A DNA stretch of 55,931 nucleotides, from contig JAJQBK010000005.1 of the NCBI GenBank assembly GCA_021203305.1, forward strand, positions 1 to 55,931, written 5' to 3'. Below are positions 6,846 through 16,619 of this stretch, in pieces. The first letter of the stretch is position 1. Each line of letters begins with the position of its first letter. Under the pieces are notes generated by a model. It searched no databases. It was given only the letters and a program-made list of their open reading frames with translations, and had not been told where the DNA came from. Both the position numbers and the translations under genes were made by a program. This stretch comes from Lachnospiraceae bacterium (lineage in GTDB: Bacteria; Bacillota; Clostridia; Lachnospirales; Lachnospiraceae).

Positions 6846-6935
6846 GTTTGTGTGAAAGACAAGTTGAACATTCCGTAAAACTGTAGAGTATAAGGTTATA
6901 AATAAATTTTTTGCTTTTAGGGAATCTGGAAGAAG

Positions 6936-7484
6936 ATGAGTACATTATATTTGTATAATAAAGGAACACAAGTACATGTGCAGTTAGATAAAATGCATAT
7001 ACAATATATGGGACCCTGGTCATTAATACGATTTATAAAGATATACGACTATTCAGATGGGTGTATATCTGTGGACACAGAATTTAAGACGGAAGATGAA
7101 AACTGGATAGAAGAGGATTATATAGACCTGCGGGATGTATTTGGAGACTACGAGTATGATGTAGAGGCAATTATAAAATCAATATCAGACATAGAGATAG
7201 GAGAACCAAAAATGGAAAAATTGAGCAGGGCAGAACTAATAGATAAGAGTTTAATGGTTTCTGATAACATGGCTTTGATGTATAGGCGTAACAGCGCTAA
7301 TGCGGAGCAGATTCTTGTTGTGAACATGAAAAATACTAATGCCAGAGCCTTAGTAAATCTGTCTGATTTTAGCATAACATACTCAAACATGAGCAGTACG
7401 CTGTTAAAGAGGGCGGTTGATGCTGTAAAAAGAAATCAGGAGTTGATATATGACGAAATAAAAGAAAGGTATGCTTATGCCTAA
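6936..7484 (+). CDS. Hypothetical protein, first gene of a two-gene cassette
   Basis: A 182-residue soluble protein of unknown family. The first half is rich in beta-strand residues with an acidic stretch (FKTEDENWIEEDYIDLRD). The second half is helical and basic near its end (LKRAVDAVKRNQELIYDEI). There is no signal peptide or membrane segment and no recognisable catalytic motif. GGAAGAAG precedes the ATG closely. The last eight bases overlap the next gene, so the two are translationally coupled. The AT-rich composition and position right after the Fic module suggest a second toxin-antitoxin-like or accessory cassette, but nothing in the sequence proves that. Confidence 0.6.
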   Translation: MSTLYLYNKGTQVHVQLDKMHIQYMGPWSLIRFIKIYDYSDGCISVDTEFKTEDENWIEEDYIDLRDVFGDYEYDVEAIIKSISDIEIGEPKMEKLSRAELIDKSLMVSDNMALMYRRNSANAEQILVVNMKNTNARALVNLSDFSITYSNMSSTLLKRAVDAVKRNQELIYDEIKERYAYA

Positions 7485-7753
7485 ATATACTGACGACATT
7501 ATAGCCGGTTATTCCCTTTACTTCACTGACAAGTGTATAGTGGAGGCAATGCATGTACACGCAAGCGATAAACAATTATCAGAAGCCGGGTCGGCGAAAT
7601 TATTTGTTTATGCAAATGGTGATACTGAGATAGCTCGTTGGGGTACGGTTAACAAACATGATATGGCAAAGATACATTAAAAAGAATCATGAGCACATGT
7701 ATGAAAAATGGAGAAGGATTAGTAAAGAACCATATTATGGAGAAAATGAATAA
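7477..7753 (+). pseudogene. DUF4160-like gene broken by a frameshift
   Basis: The frame starting at 7477 (MPKYTDDIIAGYSLYFTDKC) reads 67 codons and stops at TAA 7678-7680. The neighbouring frame continues directly with IKKNHEHMYEKWRRISKE and ends at TAA 7751-7753. That helical tail is what DUF4160-like proteins carry after the MHVH strand motif (MHVHASDK is at residues 25-32), so a one-base insertion or two-base deletion near 7676 has split the gene. AAAGAAAGG lies 7 bases before the start, inside the preceding gene. The function of DUF4160 proteins is unknown; they are often encoded as the second gene of small cassettes. A true short protein of 67 residues cannot be excluded. Confidence 0.55.
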
Positions 7754-7776
7754 CTCAAAAGCCCTTATTTTCAGGT

Positions 7777-7808
7777 AAAAAAACAGTCGCCGATCTGCCA
7801 GCGACTGT
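7777..7808 (-). terminator. Terminator of tRNA-Leu
   Basis: ACAGTCGC (7783-7790) and GCGACTGT (7801-7808) form a perfect stem. On the minus strand it is followed by seven T residues (7783-7777), 11 bp past the tRNA 3' end. Confidence 0.85.
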
Positions 7809-7818
7809 CAATTCTTTC

Positions 7819-7902
7819 TGCGGAAGAAGGGACTTGAACCCTCACGACGTAACCGCCACCAGATCCTTAGTCTGGCCTGTCTGCCAATTCCAGCACTTCC
7901 GC
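7819..7902 (-). tRNA. tRNA-Leu (anticodon AAG)
   Basis: An 84-nt class II tRNA. The acceptor GCGGAAG pairs with CTTCCGC plus discriminator A. The D arm contains TTGGCAGAC. The anticodon stem CCAGA/TCTGG encloses the loop CTAAGGA, giving anticodon AAG, which reads CUU. A long variable arm and the T arm GGGTTCAAGTCCC follow. The CCA end is not encoded. Confidence 0.93.
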
Positions 7903-8044
7903 ACGCTTAAACAAGCAAAAATTATAATACTATTCCATATTGCAAAAGTCAAGGACTTTTTGAAATTTCACACCGTTACGCGGAGCTGGGTACCATTGCG
8001 AAGCTCGGCTCCGGGGTCAATGCACCGGAGGCAGGGCGTGCTGC

Positions 8045-9202
8045 TTATTCTGTCCTGCCCCAGCGCCGCGGCGCCCTGCGCCCGGTCAGCTCCTCCACCT
8101 GCTCGATCTGGCGGCGGTAGTAACGGTTTAAAAGCTCTCTTGTTTTTGGAAACATTTTCTCATTGCCGGTGTCCGGCCGGGTCATGTGTTCCATGGACCA
8201 GTCATAGAAATTCATGAATCCGCTGAAAAACACAGGGCAACGCCGCCCCAGGCTCAGAAACTCAAAGAAAAGATAATATATCGCCTGCATGATCTTTAAA
8301 AACAGGGGAGAGAGGGGCGTAATGGCACAGAAATTTGTCTCATTGCTCTTGACCGGAAATACCATGTCCTCATCCTCCGGGATTCCCAGAAAACGCATGA
8401 TGTCCTTTGTCACGGTCTCCTGATCCGTCACGAAATCCTCAAAAAACACGAATTTCATATTTGCCCTGGGAAAATAACGCAGATACTCTTTGATGATGGT
8501 TGCGTAATTTCCCTGGGAGAAGCACATGTATTTGAAACGCTTTTTCATGATTTCCCGCCGGTGGTCTTTTTGGCAGAGAACGGAGCGAACGTAGTGGTCA
8601 AAGCCCTCGGCGTGGCCGTGCCTTAAGTCGTAGGCCACGGCGGACACGGGCAGAAAGCCCAGCGCCAGGAAATATTTGTAGGCGGAATAGCAGCGGTCGG
8701 CCGGGTCGCGCATCATGAAGACCAGCTTTGTGTTGGGCGCGAAATCCTTTCCTACCCATTTGGCGCAGTTTTTGTAGCCAAGGCCGGCGTTGATCTCCCC
8801 GGCAATCAGCTTATGGCGGCCTGTCGCGGCGCCTGAACCTTCTGCTTTTGCAGAAATATCGGATGCGCGGGACGATAAATCGCGGGAAGCGCCGTCGGCT
8901 CCACTTTCAGAATGGCGGGCCGCGGAGCCGGAACCGGTATCGTCCCCATGCCCACGCCTTCCCGTGATCAGGCCTACCTCACAGGTATTGTCGGTTTTGC
9001 CTAACACGGCCTCCACATAATGGCCGAAATATCGCTGACAGTACCATCTCCGCCCCAGAAACCGCCGCATGAAGGGCACCCGGTAATACATGGGCTCCTT
9101 CACGTCCTCGGTGAGGTAGACGTTTTTATTTTTTTTGAATAAATCATAAAGAGACGTGGTTCCGCATTTCTGAAATCCAATGCATATAAATGACGGCTCC
9201 AT
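8045..9202 (-). CDS. PAPS-dependent sulfotransferase
   Basis: A 385-residue cytosolic enzyme expected to move the sulfo group from PAPS to a carbohydrate, lipid or other hydroxyl or amino acceptor. The 5'-phosphosulfate loop is GFQKCGTTSL (9-18); KEPMYY (35-40) resembles the early catalytic stretch of heparan-type sulfotransferases; the 3'-phosphate site is MMRDPADRCYSAYKYF with Arg165 and Ser173. Residues about 81-130 are an unusual low-complexity insertion rich in Gly, Ser, Ala, Asp and Arg between two core segments. The start follows GGAGG by six bases. It is the last gene after cysD and cysNC, which make its donor. No signal peptide is seen. The acceptor cannot be told. Confidence 0.85.
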   Translation of the reverse strand: MEPSFICIGFQKCGTTSLYDLFKKNKNVYLTEDVKEPMYYRVPFMRRFLGRRWYCQRYFGHYVEAVLGKTDNTCEVGLITGRRGHGDDTGSGSAARHSESGADGASRDLSSRASDISAKAEGSGAATGRHKLIAGEINAGLGYKNCAKWVGKDFAPNTKLVFMMRDPADRCYSAYKYFLALGFLPVSAVAYDLRHGHAEGFDHYVRSVLCQKDHRREIMKKRFKYMCFSQGNYATIIKEYLRYFPRANMKFVFFEDFVTDQETVTKDIMRFLGIPEDEDMVFPVKSNETNFCAITPLSPLFLKIMQAIYYLFFEFLSLGRRCPVFFSGFMNFYDWSMEHMTRPDTGNEKMFPKTRELLNRYYRRQIEQVEELTGRRAPRRWGRTE

Positions 9203-9294
9203 AGAATTCCTCCGATATAAAATCCTGTCCGAATCAGAGCCCGGAAAAGCAGCGGCACAGATCCGGCGGCGAAGACGGCTGATCCGCGAAACTA

Positions 9295-9322
9295 CAGACC
9301 GGCAAAATTCAGACCGGCAAAA
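9295..9322. repeat. Two 13-bp direct repeats between sulfotransferase and cysNC
   Basis: CAGACCGGCAAAA occurs at 9295-9307 and 9310-9322. The 132-bp gap shows no terminator, so readthrough from cysNC into the sulfotransferase is plausible. Confidence 0.6.
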
Positions 9323-9334
9323 CAGATCGGCTCA

Positions 9335-11167
9335 TCAGAACGGATGATCCAGGTAAGGCCTGAGTTTCTCCAGAATATCGTTGACGCTGTCCTCCACGGA
9401 GCGTCCCACGGTTTCCACCACGATTTCCGCCGCCTGAGGCGCCTCATAGGGGCTGCTGATACCTGTGAAATCCTTGATCTCGCCCCGGCGGGCCTTGCGG
9501 TACAGATTCTTGGTATCCCGGCTCTCGCACTCCTCCAGGGGCGTGTTCACATACACCTCGATGAAGGAGTCGCCGATGATCTGGCGGGCACTCAGCCGAT
9601 CCCTGAGGTAGGGGGAGATGAACGCGGTCAGCACAATCAGGCCGGCGTCGTTCATCAGCTTCGCCACCTGGGCGATGCGGCGGATATTCTCAATCCGGTC
9701 GCCCTCGGAAAAGCCCAGATCCCGGTTTAAGCCCAGACGGATATTGTCGCCGTCCAGCACCATGGTGTGCTTATTCATGGAATAAAGCCGCTTTTCCAGG
9801 GCGTTGGCCAGGGTGGATTTGCCGGAGCCGGAAAGGCCGGTAAACCAGATGGTCAGAGGCTTCTGCCCCAGATTCATGGAGCGGGTTTCCCTGGTAATAT
9901 CAAAATTCTGCCAGAACAGGTCGCCGTAGCCGGCGGTGGTGGTCTTCACGGTGCCGCAGGCGCAGGTCCTGTGGGTGACCTGGTCGATTAAAATCAGCTC
10001 GCCCATGGTGTGGCTCGCTTCGAAGGTATCCAGGATAATTTTGTCAGAGACCACCATGCTGCATTCGGCGATTTCGTTTTTGTAAAGCTTGTCCGCCGGA
10101 ATGTGGCTGCCGGTGTGGATATCAATCTTGTGCTGGATGTCCATGACGGTGGCGTTGGTCATTTTGGTGCCCAGCTTTAAAATATAATTGATGCCGGGAA
10201 TCATCGGGGTCTCATCCATCCACAGCAGGGTACAGGTGAAGTCCTTGCTGATGGGATGTCCCTTGCCCATCACCAGCACACAGCCTCTGGAAATATCGAT
10301 TTCCCGGTTGAGCTGGAGAGTCACCGGCTGGCCGGAGACGGCCCGGTCCACATGGTCAAAGCCGCACAGAATGTCTACGACCTTGGCGGTCTCGCCGCTG
10401 GGCAGGCTTTTGATCTCATCGTTCACATGGATGACGCCGCTCTCAATCTGCCCCTGATAGCCCCGAAAATTCAGGTTGGGGCGGCAGACCCTCTGCACCG
10501 GCATGGTAAAGTCCTTGTCGATGGTCTCAGCGATCTCCACCTGATCCAGGTATTCTAAGAGCGAGGGCCCGTGATACCAGGAAATGCGGGCGGAATTTGT
10601 GGTAATATTGTCCCCCACGGTGGCCGATACGGGGATGATAGCCAGGCTGTCCACCGGGAAGGATCTGGTCATTTGCTGAATGGTGTTGGTGATTTCTTTA
10701 AAACGTTTGTGGTCATAGCGCACCATATCCATCTTGTTGACCGCGAACACAAAGTCCCGGATGCCCATGAGAGAGCAGATGCGGGTGTGGCGCTTTGTCT
10801 GAATCTGCACGCCCTTGGAGGCGTCGATCAGAATCACGGCCAGCTGGGCGAAGGAGGCGGCTACGGCCATATTTCTGGTATATTCCTCATGGCCCGGGGC
10901 GTCCGCCACGATGTAGCTGCGCTCCGCGGTCTTGAAATAGCGGTAGGCCACGTCGATGGTGATGCCCTGCTCCCGCTCGCTCATCAGCCCGTCCAGCAGG
11001 AGGGAGTAGTCGATCTGCCCGTCCCGGCTGCCCACCTTGCTGTCCAGCTCCAGGGCCTGCTTCTGGTCGGCGTAGAGCTGCTTGGTATCGTAGAGCATGT
11101 GGCCGATGAGGGTGCTCTTGCCGTCGTCCACGCTGCCGCAGGTCAGAAATTTTAACAGGTCTTTCAT
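9335..11167 (-). CDS. cysNC: Bifunctional sulfate adenylyltransferase GTPase subunit/APS kinase
   Basis: A 610-residue fusion. The N-terminal part is an EF-Tu-like GTPase: P-loop GSVDDGKST (11-19), DAPGHEEYTRNM, NKMD. It drives ATP sulfurylase with CysD to form APS. The C-terminal part from about residue 440 is an APS kinase with P-loop GLSGSGKST, which phosphorylates APS to PAPS. The fused form is common in bacteria that need PAPS for sulfation. The ATG follows the cysD stop codon with no gap; GGGAGG lies 11 bases before it, inside cysD. No reductase genes (cysH, cysIJ) accompany it, which points to sulfation rather than cysteine synthesis. Confidence 0.95.
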   Translation of the reverse strand: MKDLLKFLTCGSVDDGKSTLIGHMLYDTKQLYADQKQALELDSKVGSRDGQIDYSLLLDGLMSEREQGITIDVAYRYFKTAERSYIVADAPGHEEYTRNMAVAASFAQLAVILIDASKGVQIQTKRHTRICSLMGIRDFVFAVNKMDMVRYDHKRFKEITNTIQQMTRSFPVDSLAIIPVSATVGDNITTNSARISWYHGPSLLEYLDQVEIAETIDKDFTMPVQRVCRPNLNFRGYQGQIESGVIHVNDEIKSLPSGETAKVVDILCGFDHVDRAVSGQPVTLQLNREIDISRGCVLVMGKGHPISKDFTCTLLWMDETPMIPGINYILKLGTKMTNATVMDIQHKIDIHTGSHIPADKLYKNEIAECSMVVSDKIILDTFEASHTMGELILIDQVTHRTCACGTVKTTTAGYGDLFWQNFDITRETRSMNLGQKPLTIWFTGLSGSGKSTLANALEKRLYSMNKHTMVLDGDNIRLGLNRDLGFSEGDRIENIRRIAQVAKLMNDAGLIVLTAFISPYLRDRLSARQIIGDSFIEVYVNTPLEECESRDTKNLYRKARRGEIKDFTGISSPYEAPQAAEIVVETVGRSVEDSVNDILEKLRPYLDHPF

Positions 11168-12067
11168 CTAAAAATAGCCCTCCCTTTTGCGGCGCTCCAT
11201 GCTGCCGGCCGCCTCGTGGTCGATGACCCGGCTGGTCCGCTCGGAATAGACAGCGCCCAGAGTTTCCGCGATGATCTTGTCCAGGGTGTCCGCGTCGGAC
11301 TCCATGCCGCCGGTCAGCGGATAGCAGCCCAGGGTGCGGAAGCGGATTTTTTTATATTCGATCTTCTCGCCGGGGCGGAGCTTTAAGCGGTCGTCGTCCA
11401 CCATAATGATATTGCCGTCCCGCTCGATGCAGGGCCTTTCCTTGGCGAAATACAGGGAGACGATGTCAATATTTTCCCTCTGGATATACTGCCAGATGTC
11501 GGCCTCGGTCCAGTTGGACAGAGGGAAGACCCGGATGCTCTCGCCCTTGTGGATTCTGGTGTTGTACAGCTTCCACATTTCCGGGCGCTGGTTCTTGGGA
11601 TCCCAGGTCTGCTCGGTGTTGCGGAAGGAAAAAATGCGCTCCTTGGCCCGGGATTTCTCCTCATCCCGCCGCCCGCCGCCGAAGGCCGCGGTAAAGCCGT
11701 ATTTTTTCAGAGCCTGTTTCAGGGCCTGTGTTTTCATAATATCTGTGTAGGCCGCGCCGTGGTCGAAGGGATTAATCCCCTCACGCACGCCCTCCTCGTT
11801 GGTGTAGACCAGCATGTCCAGGCCGTACTTTGACGCCATGGCGTCGCGGAATTCTATCATTTCATGGAATTTCCAGGTGGTGTCGATGTGAAGGAAGGGA
11901 AATGGAGGATTCTCCGGATAGAAAGCCTTCCGTGCCAGGTGCAGCATCACGGAGCTGTCCTTGCCGATGGAGTAGAGCATCACCGGTTTTTCGCATTCGG
12001 CGGCGACCTCTCTCATAATGTAGATGGCCTCCGCTTCCAGTGTGCTTAAATGATCCAGGGTGTTCAA
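11168..12067 (-). CDS. cysD: Sulfate adenylyltransferase small subunit
   Basis: A 299-residue ATP sulfurylase subunit of the PAPS-reductase-like N-type ATP pyrophosphatase fold. The PP-loop [10 protein letters not shown] (33-42) is intact; [20 protein letters not shown] and [10 protein letters not shown] are family hallmarks. With CysN it forms APS from sulfate and ATP. The start appears to be TTG at 12067, six bases after AAAGGAGA; the first ATG inside the frame is too far in (residue 18). It heads a minus-strand operon with cysNC and the sulfotransferase. A TTG start may lower initiation. Confidence 0.93.
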   Translation of the reverse strand: MNTLDHLSTLEAEAIYIMREVAAECEKPVMLYSIGKDSSVMLHLARKAFYPENPPFPFLHIDTTWKFHEMIEFRDAMASKYGLDMLVYTNEEGVREGINPFDHGAAYTDIMKTQALKQALKKYGFTAAFGGGRRDEEKSRAKERIFSFRNTEQTWDPKNQRPEMWKLYNTRIHKGESIRVFPLSNWTEADIWQYIQRENIDIVSLYFAKERPCIERDGNIIMVDDDRLKLRPGEKIEYKKIRFRTLGCYPLTGGMESDADTLDKIIAETLGAVYSERTSRVIDHEAAGSMERRKREGYF

Positions 12068-12483
12068 GCTGTTCTCCTTTCACAGTGTCCGGGCATTGCC
12101 AGGAAGCCGGAGACTGCTGCGTTTTTATTGTAAAAGTGTTGTCAATAGCCAGGCTCGTGTCGTGCTTACACAAGGCACACCTCACGGGCGTGCACGGATA
12201 AGAGTATGGTTATTATACAACCTGACTTTTATGCATAGTGATATCCGAATTGAAAAATATATGGTTATCAGTTTATTGCAAAAATGTGAACACATTATGA
12301 CTAACACCATAATTCTTCTTTTGAATTATAAAAAAAGTGGTATCCGCTGTCAAGGCAGTGGGAAGAGAAGTCTTTTATTTTTTGATGAAATTTTTGCAAA
12401 AAAAATATTTTTTCAAATTGAAAAGAGGATTTTGAGGACTTTGTGTAGAATAATCAGTCAGAGAAAGTTTTGAGGAGACGAAG
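12068..12483. other. 416-bp AT-rich gap between divergent cysD and dgt
   Basis: No gene is seen. It contains TTGACA on the minus strand (12145-12140) without a matching -10 box, a GGTT-N7-AACC dyad around TATAAT on the minus strand near 12205-12220, a small hairpin ATAATTC/GAATTAT (12309-12329), and an A/T-rich block before dgt. Promoters for both genes must lie here but none is convincing. Confidence 0.4.
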
Positions 12484-13503
12484 ATGGCGGATTATGACAC
12501 GTCGATCAGAGAACGGCTGGAGCAAAGAGAAAAGGAATATCTGAGCCCTTACGCCTCTCTCAGCTGCGAAAGCAAGGGCAGGGAGAGGGAGGAGGAGCCC
12601 TGCGATATCCGCCCCGCTTATCAGAGGGACAGGGACCGCATCCTTCACTGCAAGTCCTTCCGGCGGCTGAAGGACAAGACCCAGGTTTTTCTGACGCCCA
12701 ACGGCGACCATTACCGGACCCGTCTGACTCACACCCTGGAGGTCTCCCAGATTGCCCGCACCATCGCCAAGGCGCTGCGCATGAATGAGGACCTGACGGA
12801 GGCCATCGCGCTTGGCCACGACCTGGGGCATACGCCCTTTGGCCACGCCGGGGAGCGGGCGCTGAACAGAGTTTCCCCCTGCGGCTTTGTCCACAGCGAG
12901 CAGAGCGTGCGCGTGGTGGAAAAGCTGGAGCAGGATGGCCGGGGGCTGAACTTAAGCTATGAGGTGCGGGACGGCATCCGCAACCATCAGACAGCCGGGA
13001 AGCCTTCTACGCTGGAGGGAAAGATTGTCCGGCTCTCTGACAAGATTGCCTATATTCACCACGATATGGACGACGCGGTCCGGGCGGGGGTTTTAAAGGA
13101 GAGCAATATTCCGGTGGAGATCCGCAGAGTCTTAGGGGACACCGGCAGCGCCAGGCTGGACCGGATGGTGCATGATATTATTTCAAACTCCGAGGGAAAG
13201 CCGGATATTGTCATGTCGCCGGAGACAGAGGAGAATATGATGGCGCTCAGGGCCTTCATGTACCGGGAGGTGTATGTGAATCCGGTGGTCAAGGCGGACG
13301 AGCTCAAGGCGGAGAAGATGATCGAAGCCCTGTACGCGTATTATCTGGAGCATTTGCAGGAGCTCCCGGAGTATATTCTGAACGCGTATCTGGAGGGGGA
13401 GCCGAAGGAGGCTGTGGTCTGCGATTATGTGGCCAGTATGAGCGACAAGTTTGCCATCACTACTTTCCAGAAGCTGTATATCCCCAGGTCCTGGCAGGGG
13501 TAG
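12484..13503 (+). CDS. dgt: Deoxyguanosinetriphosphate triphosphohydrolase-like HD protein
   Basis: A 339-residue HD-domain dNTPase that releases tripolyphosphate from dGTP or other dNTPs and so trims nucleotide pools. Metal-binding residues are visible as H83 (THTLEVSQIA), H112-D113 (GHDLGHTPFGHAGE) and a later HHDMDDA stretch. The start follows GAGGAG by six bases. It heads the order dgt-dnaG-rpoD, a common clostridial arrangement linking DNA precursor control, primase and the main sigma factor. The length fits the shorter Gram-positive form. Confidence 0.93.
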   Translation: MADYDTSIRERLEQREKEYLSPYASLSCESKGREREEEPCDIRPAYQRDRDRILHCKSFRRLKDKTQVFLTPNGDHYRTRLTHTLEVSQIARTIAKALRMNEDLTEAIALGHDLGHTPFGHAGERALNRVSPCGFVHSEQSVRVVEKLEQDGRGLNLSYEVRDGIRNHQTAGKPSTLEGKIVRLSDKIAYIHHDMDDAVRAGVLKESNIPVEIRRVLGDTGSARLDRMVHDIISNSEGKPDIVMSPETEENMMALRAFMYREVYVNPVVKADELKAEKMIEALYAYYLEHLQELPEYILNAYLEGEPKEAVVCDYVASMSDKFAITTFQKLYIPRSWQG

Positions 13504-13670
13504 AGAACGCGGCTTCATGTGAGCGGGCAGCGGCACAGGCCGGGGTGAAAATGCGGGGGCAGGAAGCCGCGGCGCAGTGAGAAGGCGGAGCGGTGAACAG
13601 CCTGCAGATCTTACATAGAGATACTGCGAGAGAAGCGCTCCGGGGCATGCCGGGGCGAAAGAGGGGAAAC

Positions 13671-15443
13671 GTGTATTATTCAGAGGAGATTATAGAGGAA
13701 GTCAGGACAAAGAATGACATTGTGGACGTCATCGGCGCCTCAGTGAAGCTGCAGAAGCGGGGAAGCTCTTATTTTGGGCTGTGTCCTTTTCACAATGAAA
13801 AGAGCCCGTCCTTCTCCGTGTCCGGGCAGAAACAGATGTATTACTGCTTCGGCTGCGGCGCCGGCGGCAATGTGATTACCTTTGTCATGAATTATGAAAA
13901 TTACACCTTTCAGGAGGCGCTGCGGTATCTGGCCGAGCGGGCGGGAGTGACGCTTCCTGAGGAGGAGGATTCCGGGGAAAGCCGTAAGAAACAGAGCAGG
14001 AGGGCGCTTTTGCTGCAGATCAATAAGGAGGCGGCCCGGTATTTCTGCCATCAGCTCCGCACCCCGGGAGGGCGGCAGGGTTATGAGTATCTGAGCGGCA
14101 GGGGCCTGTCGGAGGAGACCATCAAACATTTTGGCCTGGGCTTTTCCCATAAGACGCCTGCGGATCTGACCGCTTATCTGAGAGAGAAGGGATACAGCGA
14201 TGAGCTGCTGACAGAGGCGGGACTGTGCGCCTATGATGAGAACAGGGGATTTCATGACAAATTCTGGAACCGGGTCATGTTTCCCATCATGGATATCAAC
14301 CACCGGGTCATCGGCTTCGGCGGCCGGGTCATGGGAGACGGAAAGCCCAAGTATCTGAACAGCCCGGAAACGCCCGTTTTTGATAAGAGCCGCAATCTGT
14401 ACGGACTCAATTATGCCCGGACCAGCCGGTCGGGGAATCTGATTCTCTGCGAAGGGTACATGGACGTGATCGCCATGCACCAGGCGGGCTTCACACAGGC
14501 GGTCGCCTCTCTGGGAACGGCCTTTACCTCAGGACAGGCTTCCCTGATTCGGCGCTACGCCCAGGAGGTGCTGTTAGCCTACGACAGCGACGGCGCGGGA
14601 GTGAACGCGGCGCTTCGGGCCATCGGTATTTTAAAGGAGGCCGGACTGTCCGGGAGGGTGATCAATCTGGAGCCCTGTAAGGATCCGGATGAGTTTATTA
14701 AGAATCTGGGGCAGGAGGCGTTTCAGGAGAGGATTCAGAAGGCGGAGGACGGGTTTTTATTTGAAATCCGGATTTTGCGGCGGGGCTTTCAGACGGAGGA
14801 TCCGGCGCAGAAGACAAAATTTGAGATGGAGCTTGCCCGCAGGCTTTCCGCGATTGAGAACGAGATTGAGCGGGAGAATTATCTTTCAGCCACTGCCAGG
14901 GAATATTATATTGATCCCCAGCTTTTGCGGCGGATGGTGAGAAATCTGGCGGCCGCGGGAGGGCAGGTGAAGCCCGTGGAGCGTCCAAGGAGCACGGCAG
15001 GGAAAAAACAGACCGCGGAGGATAACCGCAAAAAGACCCAGCGCACGCTGCTCACCTGGATCACCGACGAGCCGGAAATCTACGATAAAATCAAAAAGTA
15101 CATACAGCCCGCGGATTTCACGGATGAGTTTTACCGCCGGGTGGCGGAGCTCCTTTTCGGGGAGCTTGAGCAGGGCCGCTGCGACCCTGCCGGCATCATT
15201 TCCCGGTTTGAGGATGAGGAGGAGCAGCGGCTGGCGGCGTCGATTTTTCATACCCGGCTGGAGGGAATTGACAATCCGCAGCAGAAGGAAAAGGCGCTGA
15301 AGGAGATCCTGTACGCGGTGAAGCAGGGCAGCTGTGAATATTACGCGGAGAAACAGGGGACGGACATCAATGCTTTAAATCAGCTTATTGCCGCAAAGCG
15401 CGCTCTGGAAGAGCTTCCCAAAGTGCATATTCTTTTTACGTAA
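13671..15443 (+). CDS. dnaG: DNA primase
   Basis: A 590-residue primase that makes RNA primers at the replication fork with DnaB helicase. The zinc-binding domain has Cys38, His41, Cys59 and Cys62 (CPFH ... CFGC). The TOPRIM core shows ILCEGYMDVIAMHQ and LLAYDSDGAG. A helical DnaB-interacting domain ends the protein. I chose the GTG at 13671 (MYYSEEIIEEV, with GAGGGG just upstream) because family members begin this way; the frame also allows a GTG at 13593 with 26 more residues that have no family match. The 167 bp after dgt show no terminator. Confidence 0.93.
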   Translation: MYYSEEIIEEVRTKNDIVDVIGASVKLQKRGSSYFGLCPFHNEKSPSFSVSGQKQMYYCFGCGAGGNVITFVMNYENYTFQEALRYLAERAGVTLPEEEDSGESRKKQSRRALLLQINKEAARYFCHQLRTPGGRQGYEYLSGRGLSEETIKHFGLGFSHKTPADLTAYLREKGYSDELLTEAGLCAYDENRGFHDKFWNRVMFPIMDINHRVIGFGGRVMGDGKPKYLNSPETPVFDKSRNLYGLNYARTSRSGNLILCEGYMDVIAMHQAGFTQAVASLGTAFTSGQASLIRRYAQEVLLAYDSDGAGVNAALRAIGILKEAGLSGRVINLEPCKDPDEFIKNLGQEAFQERIQKAEDGFLFEIRILRRGFQTEDPAQKTKFEMELARRLSAIENEIERENYLSATAREYYIDPQLLRRMVRNLAAAGGQVKPVERPRSTAGKKQTAEDNRKKTQRTLLTWITDEPEIYDKIKKYIQPADFTDEFYRRVAELLFGELEQGRCDPAGIISRFEDEEEQRLAASIFHTRLEGIDNPQQKEKALKEILYAVKQGSCEYYAEKQGTDINALNQLIAAKRALEELPKVHILFT

Positions 15444-15479
15444 GCTTATACTATTTAAATAATGGAAGGATGGACCATC

Positions 15480-16598
<1,119 letters not shown>

Positions 16599-16619
16599 AC
16601 GGTTTAAGGAGAAGTCAGA

